A stretch of DNA of 26,913 bases from Fimenecus sp045579305 (lineage in GTDB: Bacteria; Bacillota; Clostridia; Oscillospirales; Acutalibacteraceae), in contig JAZNLY010000112.1 in NCBI GenBank assembly GCA_045579305.1, forward strand, positions 1 through 26,913. Direction: 5' to 3'. The notes under the pieces were generated by a model. It did not search any database. It saw only the letters and a list, made by a program, of their open reading frames with translations, and had not been told where the DNA came from. The translations under genes and the position numbers were made by a program. Of the stretch, positions 1 to 8,274 are shown one piece after another (position 1 is the stretch's first letter; each line of letters starts with the position of its first letter).

Positions 1-39
1 CAGTCAGCTGGTTCCGTTTGATACATTATTACTGTTTTA

Positions 40-67
40 ATTATATCACATTCACCTACTTTGTCAA
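40..67 (-). promoter_or_regulatory. Leftward sigma-A promoter, extended -10
   Basis: Read on the minus strand there is a perfect -35 box TTGACA (62-67), a 16-bp spacer and a perfect -10 box TATAAT (40-45) preceded by TG one base upstream (extended -10). It points off the left edge, so a gene transcribed leftward should begin at or beyond position 1. A minus-strand ATG at 26-24 stays open to the edge but has no ribosome binding site, so whether it is the start is unknown. By analogy with sugar loci a regulator could be encoded there, but nothing in the window shows this. Confidence 0.6.
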
Positions 68-247
68 GGTTTTACACGTATTACAAAATGAAAAGAAAGT
101 TTTTCATTCTATTAAATATCATTTATTGGATACTGAATCCATACAACGCTTTTTTATCCTTATTCCGCTAATATTTAATAAAAACTATCTAACATCTCGT
201 CATATTATTGACAATCATAAATGCATTGTACAATTTTACTAAATCAC
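68..247. other. AT-rich intergenic stretch, no gene seen
   Basis: The window has no credible gene before 307. This stretch is strongly AT-rich and its open frames have no ribosome binding site or recognisable protein. It contains a perfect 10-base palindrome ATTGTACAAT at 225-234, just upstream of the promoter of the first gene, which could be an operator half of a local regulator. I have no second copy elsewhere in the window to support that. Confidence 0.4.
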
Positions 248-276
248 TTGAAATAATAGCGAAAAAATGTTAAAAT
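248..276 (+). promoter_or_regulatory. Sigma-A promoter of the first transporter gene
   Basis: The -35 box TTGAAA (248-253) and -10 box TAAAAT (271-276) each match consensus at five of six positions and are separated by 17 bp. Transcription would start near 283, leaving a short leader with a TTGGAG ribosome binding site at 293-298 before the ATG at 307. An alternative upstream -35-like TTGACA at about 209-214 lacks a well-placed -10. Confidence 0.6.
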
Positions 277-306
277 TAAACAAATTTTATCCTTGGAGAT
301 GATAGA

Positions 307-1827
307 ATGTTTAAAAAGAAGTCTGTTTCCTCATTAGAAACTCCACAAGAAGCTCTTTTAACCAACGACGGCAAATACATAACAAAATTTGAATATATAT
401 GTGTTATGCTCTCACGAATTGGTGGAATGTTCGGTACAACCCTTACAGGTTCTCTCGCGGCAGCTTTCCTGCACGAACTTTATTTCGGTCCTGTGGGTGT
501 TAATTCTGATGAAATCGCAAGTATTCTTGCAGTTCAGACTACACTTACAACAATTTTGGGCATCGTAATCGGTGCTATTTCCGGTTTGATTATTCAGAAA
601 TGGAAAACCCGTTGGGGCAGATATCGTCATTGGTATATTATATGTCTTATACCTGTATTCGCACTTACAGCTTTATATTTCTATGTTCCTGAGGGATGGA
701 CTGTTGAACAGATGACTCTTTTCCGCTATTGTATAGCTTGCTGTCAGACAATATTTAATGCCTTTAACAATGCCGGTCAGAATATCATTCAGGTTATTTC
801 TCCAAACCACAAGGAAAAGAAAACAGTTGCAACAATATGGCAGTTATCATATTATATCGGCTACGGCGGAGCATATATTGCAACCTTTGTTTACGGTATT
901 TTCAGTGATGACAAAAACAAGATGTATATGACACTTGCTCTTGTAGCTGCTGCTATTACCGCTTTCGGTAACCTTATGTGTGCTCTTTTCTGTAAGGAAA
1001 GAATAGAATTACCGCAGAAAGAAAAAGTAAAGATTTCAAAAGCTTTGTTAACTCTCTTCAAATATAAAAACTATCGTGCTTTCCACTTGATGCAATGGGT
1101 AAATGCTTTTGCAATGCTTGGCAAAATGTCAACCTATCTTGCTGCAATAACAGTAGGTTCATCCAAAAACCTTCTTCTTACACTTCCTACCGCTGTCGGT
1201 ACTGTTATAGGTAACATTATTGCAACAAAGCTTTCAAAGAAACATGAGCCTACAAAGCTTCTCAAATTCTGTGGTATCTATTCACCTGTTGCAGCCGGTA
1301 TTCTTTTTGCAATCTGTTTTGTTGAAGCGAAGTTTGATATAATGTTCTTCAGTGGTTGGAACAGTATTTTCTTCTATATTTTCTATTTCATTTTTGGTAT
1401 TGGTATAGGTATTCAGGAGCTTTCAAAATCTCACTTCGACGTTGAGTTCTATGATTATCTTGAATGGCAGACCGGTGAAAGAATGGAAGCTGTTCAGGGC
1501 ATCATTCCCGGTTGGGTAAACTCCGCTTGTGTCTATCTCAGAGACCTTGCAATACCATTTATGCTCGCATGGGCAGGCTATATGTCATCAGCAGAAGGTG
1601 ACCTTGTTAAAACAATGCAGGCACAGCCAACATATCTTGACACTTGTCTTAAGATTCTTGCTTTCCTTCTCTTCGGCTATACTCTCGCTAATGTTCTCAA
1701 AGCTATTATCCTTAAAACATCTTATGATATTGAGGGCGAAAAGAAAGAGCAGATGTACCGTGAACTCGAGGTAATCAGAGCTAAACGACACGAAGAAAAT
1801 CTTGATATAGAAAGCACTGCTAAATAA
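307..1827 (+). CDS. GPH-family (MelB-like) sugar:cation symporter
   Basis: A 506-residue polytopic membrane protein of the glycoside-pentoside-hexuronide symporter family. Hydrophobic segments run throughout, consistent with about 12 helices. The family hallmark between helices 2 and 3 is present as a basic loop near residues 97-110 (QKWKTRWGRYRHW), the equivalent of the RTRxRWGRxRPW loop in MelB-type carriers. It is somewhat longer than typical GPH proteins (about 450-480), with a hydrophilic N-terminal tail of about 25 residues and a charged C-terminal tail. It probably imports an oligosaccharide or glycoside with Na+ or H+; the substrate cannot be read from sequence. The start is set by TTGGAG eight bases upstream. 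A hairpin terminator follows directly, so it may be expressed more strongly than the genes after it. Confidence 0.85.
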   Translation: MFKKKSVSSLETPQEALLTNDGKYITKFEYICVMLSRIGGMFGTTLTGSLAAAFLHELYFGPVGVNSDEIASILAVQTTLTTILGIVIGAISGLIIQKWKTRWGRYRHWYIICLIPVFALTALYFYVPEGWTVEQMTLFRYCIACCQTIFNAFNNAGQNIIQVISPNHKEKKTVATIWQLSYYIGYGGAYIATFVYGIFSDDKNKMYMTLALVAAAITAFGNLMCALFCKERIELPQKEKVKISKALLTLFKYKNYRAFHLMQWVNAFAMLGKMSTYLAAITVGSSKNLLLTLPTAVGTVIGNIIATKLSKKHEPTKLLKFCGIYSPVAAGILFAICFVEAKFDIMFFSGWNSIFFYIFYFIFGIGIGIQELSKSHFDVEFYDYLEWQTGERMEAVQGIIPGWVNSACVYLRDLAIPFMLAWAGYMSSAEGDLVKTMQAQPTYLDTCLKILAFLLFGYTLANVLKAIILKTSYDIEGEKKEQMYRELEVIRAKRHEENLDIESTAK

Positions 1828-1847
1828 ATAAAACCGAATTATAAAGC

Positions 1848-1884
1848 AAACCCTCTTTGCAAAAGCAGGGAGGGTTTGTTGTTT
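1848..1884 (+). terminator. Hairpin terminator or attenuator after the first symporter
   Basis: AAACCCTC (1848-1855) pairs perfectly with GAGGGTTT (1870-1877), the inner bases TTTGC and GCAGG extend the stem partly, and a T-rich tail follows to 1884. Only 40 bases separate it from the next same-strand gene and no convincing promoter lies between, so it may act as a partial terminator that lowers readthrough. Confidence 0.65.
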
Positions 1885-1924
1885 AACACAAATAATATTT
1901 TGATAATTATGTAGGAGAGTAATT

Positions 1925-2842
1925 ATGTCAAGAAAATACTCACATGTAACAGTTGTAGGTGTTGATGGTGCAGGCAGTTGGTTTAAAGATGCTGACACAC
2001 CAAACTTTGACAAGATATTTGAAAAAGGTGCAGTGACATACAATGCACTGTCATCTAAACCCACTATCAGTGCTGAATGCTGGGGGTCAATGCTTATTGG
2101 TGTCGGACCTGAAATTCACAAACTTACAAATCGAAAAGTATCCATTCTCCCCTATCCTATCTGGTCGAAAATTCCCACAGTTTTTCGTCGCATAAGAAAA
2201 GCCTATCCGAAGGCTGAATTGGGTTCATACTGTGACTGGAATCCCATTACAAAGGGAATTGTTGAAAAGTTTATGAGCGTTTCTCACGCAACTGCAAGGG
2301 ACAAGGAGTTAACTCCGATTATCTGCGATTATATAAGAAATAAAAAGCCTGATTTTCTCTTTATCCACTTTGATAGTACAGATGGTGCCGGTCATAAATA
2401 TGGCTATGGTACACCTGAACATATCAACGCTATACATGAAGTAGATAAGCTTATAGGAGATGTTTACTCTGCAATTAAAAATGTCAATATACTTGAAGAG
2501 ACACTCTTTATGGTTATTGCTGACCATGGTGGTACAAATCCCGGAAATGGTAAAGGTGGAACTCATGGTGGCTGGACAGACGAAGAAAAATATGTTACTT
2601 TTGCCGCTGTTGGCAAAGATGTGAGTAATACTGAAATCAAGGAAATGAATATTCGTGACCTTGCAGCCATCATTCTTTATGCTATGGGTATAGAGGCTCC
2701 TGAATTCAGCGAAAAAGGATGGACATCACAGGTACCAACAGATTTGTTTGTTGATTATAAAGGTAAATATCGTGACATTTCACATCTGACAGGTGCTGCT
2801 CCAAGAATTTCAAAAGAACATCACAAATCTGAGCTTATATAA
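1925..2842 (+). CDS. Alkaline-phosphatase-superfamily phosphodiesterase/pyrophosphatase
   Basis: A 305-residue soluble protein with the metal-binding pattern of the type I phosphodiesterase/nucleotide pyrophosphatase branch of the alkaline phosphatase superfamily. D14 lies in VGVDGAG; the likely nucleophile T47 lies in KPTIS; D150/D153 and H157 lie in FDSTDGAGH; D200-H201 in ADHGG; and H214 in THGG. It should hydrolyse a phosphate mono- or diester using two metal ions. There is no signal peptide, so it acts in the cytoplasm. It is the first gene of a closely spaced run (11 bases to the next gene) and has an AGGAG ribosome binding site. The neighbours suggest a phosphorylated or phosphodiester-linked sugar as substrate, but this is inference; nucleotide sugars are an alternative. 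Confidence 0.85.
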   Translation: MSRKYSHVTVVGVDGAGSWFKDADTPNFDKIFEKGAVTYNALSSKPTISAECWGSMLIGVGPEIHKLTNRKVSILPYPIWSKIPTVFRRIRKAYPKAELGSYCDWNPITKGIVEKFMSVSHATARDKELTPIICDYIRNKKPDFLFIHFDSTDGAGHKYGYGTPEHINAIHEVDKLIGDVYSAIKNVNILEETLFMVIADHGGTNPGNGKGGTHGGWTDEEKYVTFAAVGKDVSNTEIKEMNIRDLAAIILYAMGIEAPEFSEKGWTSQVPTDLFVDYKGKYRDISHLTGAAPRISKEHHKSELI

Positions 2843-2853
2843 AGGATAAAGTT

Positions 2854-3774
2854 ATGAATTTTATAAAAGTTACTGATAATAAAAATGTTTTTGCAGATGG
2901 TGTGCATGATGACACAAAAGCCTTGCAAGAATGTATTGATGAGGTAAAAGATGGTGGCATTGTTTATTTCCCTGACGGAATATATCTTGTTTCGGCGGCA
3001 CTTATCTTTTATTCAAATCAGACACTTAAATTCTCTGACAATGCTGTAGTATTAAGAAGTGATAACAGTGAGACCCTTACAAGATATCTTCTTGCTTCTT
3101 ATTCTGAGCCTGAATGGGGTGGCTATGAAGGTACACACGATGTTGTAATTTCAGGTGGCATTTTTGATGGAAATGCAAAGCTTACTGAAAAATCAACTCT
3201 TGTGAATACAGTTCATTGTAAAAATATTTTAATAGAAAATTGTCGTTTCGTTCATTGTTCACAATGGCACATGATTGAGATTAATTCAACAGAAAATGCA
3301 ACAGTTCAGAACTGTGTTTTTGATGGTCCTACTTATACAAGTATTCATGACGGGTTGCTTAATGAAGAAATTCAGTTAGACCTTGCTCATGAAGGCTCCT
3401 ATGGTCCTGTTTATAATTGTGATGGCACACTGATTGATTTTTGTAAGGACGACACAGTTTGTCACAACATTGTAATAAAAGATAACATCTTCAAATGTGC
3501 GGGATTCACTGCTATTGGGCATCATGGAGATTGCGGCCATAACAATATAGAAATCAAGAACAACATTTTTGATGGTCCATCGGGATTGTGGAGTAAAAGC
3601 AGAGGTTATATAATTTTCAGACCAATGGTATACAATGTGAAAATAAAAAATAATATCTTTGTTTCCCCTGAAGAAACTCATTCACCAAATTACGGCATTA
3701 TTTTCGAAAATCCCGACAAGAAAGAATTACTGGAAGAAAACAATCGTTTCATAGGAAACTTTGATGATAATTAA
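2854..3774 (+). CDS. Right-handed beta-helix (pectate-lyase-like) protein
   Basis: A 306-residue protein of the pectate-lyase-3/GH28-like parallel beta-helix type. The N-terminus carries the usual entry motif (DGVHDDTKALQ at residues 15-25, then GGIVYFPDGIY), followed by recurring coil sequences such as NIVIKDNIF, NIEIKNNIF and NVKIKNNIF. I cannot see the GH28 catalytic Asp cluster or RIK motif, so the reaction is unassigned; lyase, hydrolase, epimerase or a non-catalytic role are all possible. It has no signal peptide, unlike secreted pectinases, which fits an enzyme acting on an imported oligosaccharide. AAAGGAT upstream is the likely ribosome binding site. It is flanked at 11-12 bases by the phosphodiesterase and kinase genes, so it is probably co-translated in the same operon. 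Confidence 0.75.
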   Translation: MNFIKVTDNKNVFADGVHDDTKALQECIDEVKDGGIVYFPDGIYLVSAALIFYSNQTLKFSDNAVVLRSDNSETLTRYLLASYSEPEWGGYEGTHDVVISGGIFDGNAKLTEKSTLVNTVHCKNILIENCRFVHCSQWHMIEINSTENATVQNCVFDGPTYTSIHDGLLNEEIQLDLAHEGSYGPVYNCDGTLIDFCKDDTVCHNIVIKDNIFKCAGFTAIGHHGDCGHNNIEIKNNIFDGPSGLWSKSRGYIIFRPMVYNVKIKNNIFVSPEETHSPNYGIIFENPDKKELLEENNRFIGNFDDN

Positions 3775-3786
3775 AGGAGAAGGAAA

Positions 3787-4674
3787 ATGAAAAAATACGA
3801 ATCAATAATCATTGGACATATCAGTAAGTACTTTAATATTGACCACCTGGATAACGAAGTGGCAAACTTCGGTGGCGCTGTAATCTATTCAAGCGCATCT
3901 GCTTATGCTTTAGGTCATAAGGTTTTAGCCGTAACAAAAATAAGCCATGAAGACCTTCACACACTCTCAGCATTTGTTATTCCGGAAGAGGATGTTTGTG
4001 CAATCGAATGTGAAAGCTCTTGTTCCATAAGAAACAAGTATTTTACTGCAGACAAAGAGCGTCGTGACTGCACATGTCTTTCAGTAGGTACACCTTTTGA
4101 AATTGAAGATATCCCTACAGATGCGGAAGGTGAAATTTATCATTTCGCCGGATTAATTTTCGGTGATTTTCCTAATGAATTGATAAAATCATGTGCTGAA
4201 AAAGGTAAGGTTGCAGTAGATGTTCAGACTTGTCTTCGTCATGTAAACAAAGAAAACGGTAAAATGTATTTTGAAGATTGGGCAGATAAAAAGGAAATGC
4301 TTGCTTACGTTACATTCCTTAAAACAGATGCTGCTGAAGCAGAAATTCTTACTGGCACATCTGATAGAGTAAAAGCTGCAAAAATTCTTCACTCATGGGG
4401 TGCAAAGGAAATTCTTATTACCCACAATACTGAAGTTCTCGCTTATGATGGCGAAAATGTTTATACTTGTCCAATAAAATCAAGAAATTTAAGCGGAAGA
4501 ACAGGCAGAGGCGATACTACCTTTGCAGCTTACATAAATGAAAGACTTAACAATGATATTCCAACAGCACTTTTATATGCTACTGCAACAGTTTCACTTA
4601 AAATGGAAACTCCTGGTGCTTTCAAGGGCACAAGAGAAGATGTAGAAAAATATATCGAGGACTTTTACAAATAA
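3787..4674 (+). CDS. PfkB-family carbohydrate kinase
   Basis: A 295-residue ribokinase-fold kinase. The N-terminal substrate-site GG is at residues 29-30 (NFGGAV) and the C-terminal PfkB signature is at about 237-250 (GRTGRGDTTFAAY). The catalytic base D243 and the GxGD anion hole are intact. It transfers phosphate from ATP to a sugar, nucleoside or inositol-type hydroxyl. Which one is unclear, as the sequence is not close to any fructokinase, ribokinase or KDG kinase I recognise with confidence. It has a strong AGGAGAAGG ribosome binding site, is 12 bases after the beta-helix gene and 14 bases before a sugar-phosphate-type transporter. The likely role is trapping a released monosaccharide. 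Confidence 0.85.
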   Translation: MKKYESIIIGHISKYFNIDHLDNEVANFGGAVIYSSASAYALGHKVLAVTKISHEDLHTLSAFVIPEEDVCAIECESSCSIRNKYFTADKERRDCTCLSVGTPFEIEDIPTDAEGEIYHFAGLIFGDFPNELIKSCAEKGKVAVDVQTCLRHVNKENGKMYFEDWADKKEMLAYVTFLKTDAAEAEILTGTSDRVKAAKILHSWGAKEILITHNTEVLAYDGENVYTCPIKSRNLSGRTGRGDTTFAAYINERLNNDIPTALLYATATVSLKMETPGAFKGTREDVEKYIEDFYK

Positions 4675-4688
4675 AAAGAGATAACAAA

Positions 4689-5918
4689 ATGGTAAATTCA
4701 TTAAGCAATAAAAAATCTAATTATCTTATTTTTCTTTGTTGGGCAGCCTATACATCTGCTTATGTTGCAAGACTGAATTATAATGCGTCAATGGTAGAAA
4801 TTCTGTCCCAGCTTGGAACAACCAAAGAGTCAGCCGGTACTGTCAGCTCATTTTTCTTTTTTGCTTATGGTACAGGTCAGCTAATAAACGGTTTGCTGTC
4901 AAAAAAATATAACACTAAATATTCGGTTACTGTTGCCCTTCTGGCATCTTGTATCATCAACTTTTCAATGACCTTTTGTCAGGGAATAGACGAGATGAAG
5001 TATTTGTGGCTTTTGAATGGTATCTTCCAATCCATTCTGTGGTCATCAATTATAAAAACATTGTCTGATAACCTTGCTGACAATAAACTTTCAAAAGCAG
5101 TTATGGTTATGAGCACAACTGTGGCTTCAGGTACATTTATGGCTTACGGTCTTGCGGCACTTTTCTCATATCTCAGATTAAACTGGACTTTGATTTTCTA
5201 TGTTGCATCAGCAATTGTGGGAATTGTAGCTGTATTGTGGTTTGTTGGAATGAATACCATACAAAAAACCAAGAAGGAAACAGAAAATACTCACAGTATA
5301 ACGAAAGGTAAAATATCTTTTACACCTGTTTTTATCGTCGGTATTGTTGTTATACTGATTTCAGCAATATCCAATGGTTTTATAAAAGATGGTATAACTA
5401 CCTGGGTGCCTTCGATTCTCAAAGAAGAATTCGGTGTGTCTGCGTCCTTATCCATCATCGTAACCTTATTGCTTCCCGTACTATCAATTTTTGGCACTTC
5501 ACTTGTGAATCTATTACATAAGAAGCAAAAAGATGAAAATGCACTTAACGGAATTTTTTATTTCGCAACTATACTTTTGGTAGGACTTATTATTCTTACC
5601 TTGAAGCTTAAATCAGTACCGCTCACTCTTGCACTTTTCGGTGGAATTGCCTGCCTTATGTCGGCTGTTAATAATGTTATTACAAGTATTGTCCCCCTTT
5701 ATTCAAGGGATAAAATTGACTCCGGTCTTATGGCAGGGCTTCTAAACACTTTCTGTTATATCGGAAGTACTCTTGCAACATCACTACTCGGCAGAATTGC
5801 AGATACAAATGGTTGGAACGATGTATTTATATGTATTCTGATTTTCACTATCGTTTCATTTATGGTCTGCTGTATTTCCCTTGTGTTTAAAAAAGCAAAA
5901 AAACAAAAAGCTAAATAG
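4689..5918 (+). CDS. MFS transporter, organophosphate:phosphate antiporter-like
   Basis: A 409-residue MFS carrier with about 12 hydrophobic segments. Helix 1 carries the pattern YTSAYVARLNYNAS (residues about 18-31), resembling the YxxxYxxRxN region of the GlpT/UhpT/UhpC family, which holds the phosphate-binding arginine. The likely cargo is a sugar phosphate or glycerophosphate-type organophosphate exchanged for Pi, though a UhpC-like sensor or another organic anion is possible. The ribosome binding site (AAGAGAT) is weak, and translation may depend on coupling to the kinase gene 14 bases upstream. Its company (phosphodiesterase, sugar kinase) fits handling of phosphorylated sugars. Confidence 0.75.
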   Translation: MVNSLSNKKSNYLIFLCWAAYTSAYVARLNYNASMVEILSQLGTTKESAGTVSSFFFFAYGTGQLINGLLSKKYNTKYSVTVALLASCIINFSMTFCQGIDEMKYLWLLNGIFQSILWSSIIKTLSDNLADNKLSKAVMVMSTTVASGTFMAYGLAALFSYLRLNWTLIFYVASAIVGIVAVLWFVGMNTIQKTKKETENTHSITKGKISFTPVFIVGIVVILISAISNGFIKDGITTWVPSILKEEFGVSASLSIIVTLLLPVLSIFGTSLVNLLHKKQKDENALNGIFYFATILLVGLIILTLKLKSVPLTLALFGGIACLMSAVNNVITSIVPLYSRDKIDSGLMAGLLNTFCYIGSTLATSLLGRIADTNGWNDVFICILIFTIVSFMVCCISLVFKKAKKQKAK

Positions 5919-5959
5919 AACAATAAAAAATTTGAACAGGAAGTTCCGGTCATAAGAGT

Positions 5960-6043
5960 ATGAAAAAGACCACCGCTAATATGTACCATCTTGATTGGGA
6001 TGAATTACAGAAAAGATTTTCTGGATATATAAAAGCGAGGTAA
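5960..6043 (+). CDS. Possible 27-codon small ORF before the rhamnosidase
   Basis: An ATG-to-TAA frame of 27 codons lies in the 130-base gap between the transporter and the rhamnosidase, ending five bases before the rhamnosidase ATG. The translation is hydrophilic and protein-like in composition (ending DELQKRFSGYIKAR). It has no good ribosome binding site of its own, although the GCGAGG near its end probably serves the rhamnosidase. It may be a translated leader or a decayed gene end, or it may simply be chance. Confidence 0.2.
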   Translation: MKKTTANMYHLDWDELQKRFSGYIKAR

Positions 6044-6048
6044 TTACT

Positions 6049-8169
6049 ATGTTAAAAGCTAATTGGATACTCCCTTCATACAATATGGGTAAGGTATGTC
6101 CTCTTTTCAGAAAAGATTTCAATATCGATAAAAAAGTGGGTTCTGCAATTCTTTACATAACTGCACGTGGTGTTTACGAAGCAACTATCAATGACAAACG
6201 TGTAGGAGATTTCATTATGGCGCCCGGATGGACCGCTTACCACAACCGACTTCAGGTGCAGTCCTATGATGTAACAGAATTATTACAAGAAGAAAACACT
6301 ATAATTCTTGAGCTTGCTGAGGGTTGGTTCTGGAGACTTAAAAAATCACAACCAAAAGCAATTATCGCACAACTACATATTGTTTATACTGACGGCACTG
6401 AAGAAGACATAGTAACTGACGAAAGTTGGTTTGTAGCAGAAAGTAATCTGCGCTTTTGTCATTTGTACAACGGTATCATATACGATGCGACTCATACACC
6501 TATATTTGACACTCTTGCGAAAATAGCATCGGATAACTCTCAGGATTTACTAATACCTCAGGAGGGTGAAATCGTAAAAGAGCAAGAGCGTCTCAGTGTA
6601 AAAGAAGTTATTATCACACCAAAGGGCGAAACTGTACTTGATTTTGGTCAGAATATGACAGGTTATCTTGAAATTACCGTGGATGCTCATGAAGGCGACG
6701 AGCTTAGTTTTTCTTTTGGTGAAATTCTCGATAAAAACGGTAATTTCTATAACGAAAACTATCGTAGTGCAAAGTCACTGTATAAGTATATTTGTAAAGA
6801 AGGCAGACAGACCTACAAGCCTAATCTCACCTTCTATGGTTTCCGTTATGTTCGTGTTGATTCATATCCTTGCGACATTTACCCGGATAATTTCACTGCT
6901 GTTGTTGTTCACAGTGAAATGAAACGTACAGGGTATATTGAAAGCTCTGACCCACTTCTCAATCAGTTGTTCAGCAATATTATATGGGGACAAAAGGGTA
7001 ATTTTCTTGATATTCCTACCGATTGCCCACAACGTGACGAGAGACTCGGTTGGACAGGAGATGCACAAGTATTTGTACGTACTGCAAGTTATAACTATGA
7101 TGTACTGAAATTCTTTAAAAAGTGGTTGAATGACCTGAAAGGAGAACAGTACAAAAATGGTGCGGTTCCTGATTTTGCACCTTCTATATATCCTCGTAAA
7201 CCACGAATAAGTACCGCATGGGCTGATGCCATAGCTATCTGTCCATGGCAATGCTATCTCACCTATGGTGATATCGAGATTTTAGAAAATCTCTTCGAGC
7301 CCATTCGCAAATGGGTAGATTACATCACCAAATCTTCTAATAAACGAAATCTTTGGTTTGGTGGCAAACATTATGCTGATTGGTTAGAACTCGGTGGTAA
7401 ATATGGAGATTACAAAGGTCCTACACGTGATGACCTTGTTGCTTCAGCCTACTATGCTAACACGGTAAATATACTTGTAAAAGCAGGAAAAATTCTTGGA
7501 CTTGATGTTTTTTATTACGAAACACTTTACAAAAATATCCGTTCTGCATTTATATCCGAATTCCACGACGACTTCAAAACTCAGACTGAACACATAATGG
7601 CGCTTCAGTTTGAACTTACGGATAAACCACAGGAGGTTGCGGACTCACTTGCTGCACTCATTCACAAACAAGGAGATATGATACAGACCGGTTTTGTGGG
7701 AACGCCTTATATTCTTCATGTATTGTCGCGTTATGGCTATACGGAACTTGCCTATACATTACTGTTGAGAAAAGAATATCCATCATGGTTGTATCCTATC
7801 AGTAAAGGCGCTACAACAATATGGGAGCATTGGGATGGTATCAAGCCTAATGGTGATATCTGGCCGGTATCAATGAATTCATACAACCACTATGCCTATG
7901 GTGCAGTCGGCGACTGGATGTATAGTGTTATGGCAGGTATCAATACAGTTGAAGACGCTCCCGGATTTGCTAAAATTCATTTTGCACCTATCCACGATAA
8001 CCGAATAGATTGGTTCAAGGCAGAAATCGACACTGCTTACGGTAGGGTTTCTTCACGTTGGTGGCACGAAAAAGGCAAAGTGCATTATGAAATTATTACA
8101 CCTGTTGATTCTACTGCCATTATTGAAGGTAAAATCTATACCCTTTCTCCAGGTAAACATATCTTCTGA
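6049..8169 (+). CDS. GH78 alpha-L-rhamnosidase, cytoplasmic
   Basis: A 706-residue enzyme releasing terminal alpha-L-rhamnose. N-terminal beta-sandwich domains cover about residues 1-290 (including the ARGVYEATINDKRVG and APGWTAYHNRLQ signatures of the family). An (alpha/alpha)6 barrel follows from about 295-640, then a C-terminal beta domain. The active-site signature is intact: D325-x3-R329-x-E331-R-x-G-W-x2-D338, with E331 the expected general acid, and E593 in TTIWEHW the expected base. It is somewhat shorter than the many 850-1000-residue GH78 enzymes. The lack of a signal peptide implies that imported rhamnosides (plant glycosides, rhamnogalacturonan fragments or bacterial rhamnose polymers) are cut inside the cell. 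It is the last gene of the rightward cluster. Confidence 0.93.
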   Translation: MLKANWILPSYNMGKVCPLFRKDFNIDKKVGSAILYITARGVYEATINDKRVGDFIMAPGWTAYHNRLQVQSYDVTELLQEENTIILELAEGWFWRLKKSQPKAIIAQLHIVYTDGTEEDIVTDESWFVAESNLRFCHLYNGIIYDATHTPIFDTLAKIASDNSQDLLIPQEGEIVKEQERLSVKEVIITPKGETVLDFGQNMTGYLEITVDAHEGDELSFSFGEILDKNGNFYNENYRSAKSLYKYICKEGRQTYKPNLTFYGFRYVRVDSYPCDIYPDNFTAVVVHSEMKRTGYIESSDPLLNQLFSNIIWGQKGNFLDIPTDCPQRDERLGWTGDAQVFVRTASYNYDVLKFFKKWLNDLKGEQYKNGAVPDFAPSIYPRKPRISTAWADAIAICPWQCYLTYGDIEILENLFEPIRKWVDYITKSSNKRNLWFGGKHYADWLELGGKYGDYKGPTRDDLVASAYYANTVNILVKAGKILGLDVFYYETLYKNIRSAFISEFHDDFKTQTEHIMALQFELTDKPQEVADSLAALIHKQGDMIQTGFVGTPYILHVLSRYGYTELAYTLLLRKEYPSWLYPISKGATTIWEHWDGIKPNGDIWPVSMNSYNHYAYGAVGDWMYSVMAGINTVEDAPGFAKIHFAPIHDNRIDWFKAEIDTAYGRVSSRWWHEKGKVHYEIITPVDSTAIIEGKIYTLSPGKHIF

Positions 8170-8187
8170 CAAACTTAATAAGAACAT

Positions 8188-8235
8188 AAAAGCGTTGCAT
8201 TCGGGAAATCAGCACTCCCTTCTGCAACGCTTTTT
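8188..8235. terminator. Bidirectional terminator between convergent genes
   Basis: A 12-base arm AAAAGCGTTGCA (8188-8199) pairs with TGCAACGCTTTT (8223-8234), with a further T and T-rich sequence on the right and A-rich sequence on the left. It therefore works as a hairpin-plus-U-tract on both strands. It ends the rhamnosidase transcript and the oppositely oriented metallophosphoesterase transcript. Inner bases (CGGGA with TCCC) add a second short stem. Confidence 0.85.
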
Positions 8236-8274
8236 GTTCTATCTCTTAATTATCGTTTTTTATTTTGTATACTG

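Noticed and set aside
18..242. 74-codon open frame at the left edge
   Set aside because: No ribosome binding site, no recognisable composition, and it runs across a strong promoter on the other strand; typical chance frame in AT-rich DNA.
1902..1907. GATAAT as the -10 box of a promoter for the phosphodiesterase gene
   Set aside because: The only -35 candidate (TTGTTT) is poor, and the implied start would fall within the ribosome binding site.
1588..2064. 158-codon minus-strand frame spanning the end of the symporter and the start of the phosphodiesterase
   Set aside because: Antisense to two convincing genes and across a terminator hairpin; no family resemblance or ribosome site.
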